From the NCBI RefSeq assembly GCF_042682685.1, contig NZ_JBHUHX010000052.1, forward strand, positions 1-64,000: a stretch of 64,000 nucleotides of DNA. Reading direction: 5' to 3'. Shown one piece after another: positions 61,140 to 64,000 of the stretch. The DNA is from Imhoffiella fuscus. GTDB lineage: Bacteria > Pseudomonadota > Gammaproteobacteria > Chromatiales > Chromatiaceae. The position numbers and the translations under genes were made by a program. Position 1 is the stretch's first letter. Each line of letters opens with the position of its first letter. The notes under the pieces are model-generated. The model saw only the letters and a list, made by a program, of their open reading frames with translations, ran no database searches and was not told the DNA's origin.

Positions 61140-63020
61140 ATGACCGAGGCACGCCCTCAGAAGGCCCGGCATCCCTCTCTCGACCAGGACAGCTCCCCCG
61201 ATATGATGAAGCCGTTTCGCTCGCTCGACATGAACGAGTTGGCCCGTCAGTCGCTCGACGCCTCGGCCAAGGCCGTGCGCGCGATCGATTGGTCCTGGCT
61301 GACGCCCTACAAAACCTGGCTGCCCGGCGTCGGTCCGCGCGATGTCCGGGCCGATCTGCTCGCCGCATTGACGGGCGCGATCGTAGTGCTGCCGCAAGGC
61401 GTCGCCTTCGCCACCATCGCCGGCATGCCGCCCGAATACGGGCTCTACGCGAGCATGATCCCGGCCATCATCGCGGCCTGGTTCGGATCCTCCCGCCATC
61501 TGGTATCGGGTCCAACCACGGCGGCCTCGGTCGTCCTCTTCTCGACCCTATCCACCATGGCGGTGCCCGGCACCCCGGACTATGTCGCGCTGGCGCTGAC
61601 GCTAACCTTCATGGTGGGCATGCTGGAGCTGATACTGGGCTTCGCCCGTCTGGGCGCTCTGGTCAACTTCATCTCGCACTCGGTCGTGGTGGGATTCACC
61701 GCAGGGGCGGCGGTACTGATCGCGGCCAAGCAGATCAAACACTTCTTCGGCATCGAAATGGACAGCAGCGGACATCTGCACGAGATCATGTTCCATTTCG
61801 GCCGGCATGTGCTGGAACTCAATCCCAGCGCCACCCTGGTCGCGGCAGCTACGCTCGCCCTGGGCATCGCCTGCAAGGTCTGGCTGCCCAAGATTCCCTA
61901 CATGATCGTCGCACTCATCGGCGGCAGCCTCCTGGCATTGGGACTGAACCACTGGCTCGGCCCGCAAACGACCGGCATCGCCACGGTCGGCGCCTTGCCG
62001 GCGACCCTCCCGCCCCTGTCATCCCCCTCGCTGACGTTCGAGCACATCCGTCAGCTGGCGCCCTCGGCGCTCGCCGTCACGCTCTTCGCGCTCACCGAGG
62101 CGGTCTCGATCGGGCGCGCGCTCGGCGCGCGCGGCGGCTACCGCATCGACGGCAACCAGGAGTTCATCGGACAGGGGCTCTCAAACCTCGCCGGATCCTT
62201 CTTCTCGGGCTACGTCGCGACCGGATCCTTCAACCGTAGCGGCGTCAATTACGAGGCCGGCGCCCGCACACCGCTGGCCGCCATCTTCGCGGCCTTCATG
62301 CTGATGGCGATCGTTCTGCTGGTCGCGCCCTATGCCGCCTTCCTGCCGAAGGCCGCGATGGCCGGAATCCTGTTCCTGGTCGCCTGGGGTCTGATCGACC
62401 TGAAAGAGATCGGACATATCCTGCATTCGTCCAAGCGAGAGACCGCCGTCCTCGGCGTCACCTTCTTCTCGGCAGTGTTCTTGGAGCTGGAGTTCGCCAT
62501 CTTCGCCGGCGTCCTGCTCTCGCTCGTGCTCTATCTGGAACGCACCTCCAAGCCGCGCATCGTCACCATGGCGCCGGATCCCCGCCTGCCGAACCACGCA
62601 TTCGGGGAAGACCCGGAGACTCCCCAGTGTCCGCAGTTGCGCTTCCTGCGTATCGACGGCTCGGTCTTCTTCGGCTCGGTGGCACACGTCGAGCAATATT
62701 TCGATCGTATACGCGCCGAGCATCCGCAACAGAAGCACCTGGCGGTGTTCGCCAACGGCATCAACTTCGTCGATCTACAGGGCGGAGTAGCGCTGCGCAA
62801 CGAGATGACCCGACGCATCGACGCAGGCGGAGGCATGTATCTCATCCACGTCAAAGAGGGGCTCTGGAATGCCCTGGAGAGCTGCGGCTGTCTCGACGCC
62901 ACGGGCGGACGCAACGTCTTCCAGGCCAAGACGGCGGCGATTCGCGGTATCTATCAGAAGCTCGACAAAAACGTCTGCGCCACCTGCACGACGCGCATCT
63001 TCCGCGAGTGCAACGCATGA
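61140..63020 (+). CDS. SulP family anion transporter with STAS domain and Cys-rich tail
   Basis: A 626-residue protein. The transport domain has about 12 helices, starting with GVGPRDVRADLLAALTGAIV then VLPQGVAFATIAGMPPEYG, which is the SulP signature. A STAS domain (about residues 510-600) follows with FLRIDGSVFFGSV. The last part carries cysteines at 582, 584, 613, 616 and 624 (CGC, CATC and a final Cys), which ordinary SulP proteins lack. The substrate (sulfate, bicarbonate or other anion) cannot be read from the sequence. An alternative start is ATG 61203-61206. It overlaps murU by four bases. Confidence 0.9.
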   Translation: MTEARPQKARHPSLDQDSSPDMMKPFRSLDMNELARQSLDASAKAVRAIDWSWLTPYKTWLPGVGPRDVRADLLAALTGAIVVLPQGVAFATIAGMPPEYGLYASMIPAIIAAWFGSSRHLVSGPTTAASVVLFSTLSTMAVPGTPDYVALALTLTFMVGMLELILGFARLGALVNFISHSVVVGFTAGAAVLIAAKQIKHFFGIEMDSSGHLHEIMFHFGRHVLELNPSATLVAAATLALGIACKVWLPKIPYMIVALIGGSLLALGLNHWLGPQTTGIATVGALPATLPPLSSPSLTFEHIRQLAPSALAVTLFALTEAVSIGRALGARGGYRIDGNQEFIGQGLSNLAGSFFSGYVATGSFNRSGVNYEAGARTPLAAIFAAFMLMAIVLLVAPYAAFLPKAAMAGILFLVAWGLIDLKEIGHILHSSKRETAVLGVTFFSAVFLELEFAIFAGVLLSLVLYLERTSKPRIVTMAPDPRLPNHAFGEDPETPQCPQLRFLRIDGSVFFGSVAHVEQYFDRIRAEHPQQKHLAVFANGINFVDLQGGVALRNEMTRRIDAGGGMYLIHVKEGLWNALESCGCLDATGGRNVFQAKTAAIRGIYQKLDKNVCATCTTRIFRECNA

Positions 63021-63685
63021 GCATGCGCGCCATGATCCTCGCCGCCGGACGCGGCAACCGCATGCGTCCCTTGACCGACCATTGTCCCAAGCCACTGCTG
63101 CGCGCCGGTGGCAAGCCGCTCATCGTGCACCACATCGAGCGCCTGGCGGCGGCGGGCATCCGCGATTTGGTGATCAACCACGCCCACCTCGGCGAACAGA
63201 TCGAAGCGGCGCTGGGCGACGGTTCGGCGCTCGGCGTTCGCATCCGCTACTCGCCGGAGGGCGAGGCACTCGAAACCGGAGGCGGTATCTTCAGGGCGCT
63301 CCCGCTGCTCGGCCCGGAGCCCTTTCTGGTGGTGAACGGCGACGTCTGGACCGATTGCCCGGTGCCGGAGACCAGGCTGGCCGAGGGCGATCTCGCCCAC
63401 CTGATCCTGGTGGACAACCCTCGCCATCACCCGGCGGGCGACTTCGCGCTGGAGGACGGACGGGTCCGACCCGAAGGGTCTCATCGCCTCACCTTCAGCG
63501 GAATCGGCATCTATCACCCGGATCTCTTCGTCGATTGCGTTCCCGGCGCCTTCCCGCTCGCCCCACTGCTGCGCGATGCCATGACGCGAGATCGGGTCGG
63601 GGGACGGCATCACAGCGGGCTCTGGTTCGACATCGGAACGCCCGAGCGCCTGGCCGACCTGGACCGCATGCTGACCCAGGGCTGA
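63017..63685 (+). CDS. murU: N-acetylmuramate alpha-1-phosphate uridylyltransferase-like protein
   Basis: A 222-residue nucleotidyltransferase. The signature is AMILAAGRGNRMRPLTDHCP then KPLL at residues 5-28, with the sugar-binding stretch ALETGGGIFRALPLLG and VVNGDVWTD providing metal-binding Asp. MurU activates MurNAc-1-phosphate in the peptidoglycan recycling route found in many non-enteric gammaproteobacteria. Related mannose-1-phosphate and glucose-1-phosphate enzymes are alternatives. The usual partner kinase amgK is not adjacent. The ATG overlaps the TGA of the SulP gene. Confidence 0.88.
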   Translation: MSMRAMILAAGRGNRMRPLTDHCPKPLLRAGGKPLIVHHIERLAAAGIRDLVINHAHLGEQIEAALGDGSALGVRIRYSPEGEALETGGGIFRALPLLGPEPFLVVNGDVWTDCPVPETRLAEGDLAHLILVDNPRHHPAGDFALEDGRVRPEGSHRLTFSGIGIYHPDLFVDCVPGAFPLAPLLRDAMTRDRVGGRHHSGLWFDIGTPERLADLDRMLTQG

Positions 63686-63770
63686 GGCCCGAGACAGGCC
63701 CCGATCCGGCTGCGACAGCTACAGGACTCGACCATACTGACTGGGAGTCCAACCGATCTCGGGGGAGCGC

Positions 63771-64000
63771 ATGGGTCAAAACATCGCCGAATCGCACTTC
63801 TGCGAACGGGATTTCACCGAGTTCTCGGCGCGACTGCGCCGTGAAACACGTCTGCTTAAGCAGTGGTTCGAAGCACCCCTGTTCGAATCCGATCGGCCCA
63901 CGATCGGATTCGAAGCCGAGGCATGGCTGATCGACGCCGACGGATCGCCCGCGCCCAAGGTGGAGACGCTGCTGGACTCGCTCGCCGACCCGCTGATCGT
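63771..64000 (+). CDS. Glutamate-cysteine ligase-like protein (5' part only)
   Basis: The first 76 codons of a gene that runs off the right edge. GGGGGAG precedes the ATG at 63771. The stretch PTIGFEAEAWLIDADGSPAP matches the start of the GCS2/gamma-glutamylcysteine ligase fold, where the EAE acidic residues bind metal. Which member of the family it is (GshA-type or YbdK-type) needs the rest of the gene. Confidence 0.7.
   Translation, partial: MGQNIAESHFCERDFTEFSARLRRETRLLKQWFEAPLFESDRPTIGFEAEAWLIDADGSPAPKVETLLDSLADPLI

Overview
The window comes from a GC-rich gammaproteobacterium, almost certainly a purple sulfur bacterium (Chromatiaceae). The main reasons are an LH2-type antenna operon (pucBA, 32578-32956) under two TGT-N12-ACA boxes, a cytochrome c' beside a cytochrome b561 (35.7-37.0 kb), a protein with a PCP-reductase domain typical of phototrophs (19309-20259), and otherwise ordinary gammaproteobacterial housekeeping genes. 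No rRNA, insertion sequence, prophage or CRISPR array was seen.  LAYOUT. 1-6.3 kb: a giant surface protein on the minus strand, running off the left edge, with an N-terminal DUF4347 domain and autotransporter-type passenger repeats. 6.7-9.6 kb: an unrecognised protein, a frameshifted LicD-like/cytidylyltransferase fusion and a FliW-like protein. 9.7-14.9 kb: an EAL-HDOD regulator, a SOUL protein, YjdM, a patatin autotransporter (PlpD type) and a VanZ-like protein. 15.1-19.2 kb: a FadL-type porin divergent from a LysR regulator, a small hypothetical and an AI-2E/PerM transporter. 19.3-24.5 kb: a bilin-reductase-like/PCP-reductase fusion and a large SNF2 helicase. 24.6-28.2 kb: pgi and glgA, divergent (carbon storage). 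28.3-32.1 kb: panD, panC, panB and pcnB on the minus strand, without folK. 32.3-33.2 kb: tRNA-Glu and the pucBA antenna with its regulatory region. 33.2-35.6 kb: the queC-queD-queE 7-deazaguanine operon with start/stop overlaps, in which QueD is a three-domain protein. 35.7-39.7 kb: cytochrome b561, cytochrome c', an M48 protease and LemA. 39.9-40.2 kb: tRNA-Ser and tRNA-fMet. 40.5-46.6 kb: beta carbonic anhydrase, a periplasmic redoxin plus a DsbD/ScsB-like reductase, and KatG behind an OxyR-like box. 46.7-50.5 kb: a YjfB-like peptide, cbpA-cbpM-trxC and murI. 51.5-54.6 kb: mtaB, an NTF2-like protein, an exported small heat-shock-like protein and an HExxH protein. 54.6-60.1 kb: a stand-alone MurE-like ligase, a dicarboxylate/glutamate symporter, an exported transglutaminase-like protein and a DUF2272 lipoprotein. 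60.1-64 kb: xthA, a SulP transporter, murU and the start of a glutamate-cysteine ligase-like gene.  HOW THE GENES WORK TOGETHER. Most loci are small independent operons. Recurring themes are light harvesting and electron transfer (pucBA, cytochromes, PCP-reductase fusion), redox and peroxide defence (katG, DsbD-like, redoxin, trxC), peptidoglycan precursor supply and recycling (murI, murE-like, murU, with nearby wall-hydrolase-like exported proteins), and cell-surface/biofilm functions (giant adhesin, LicD/cytidylyltransferase, EAL-HDOD, FliW, YjfB). The strongest candidates for something undescribed are the bilin-reductase-like/PCP-reductase fusion, the triple QueD, the N-terminally extended antenna beta polypeptide and the 54-60 kb murE-like/transporter/hydrolase cluster.
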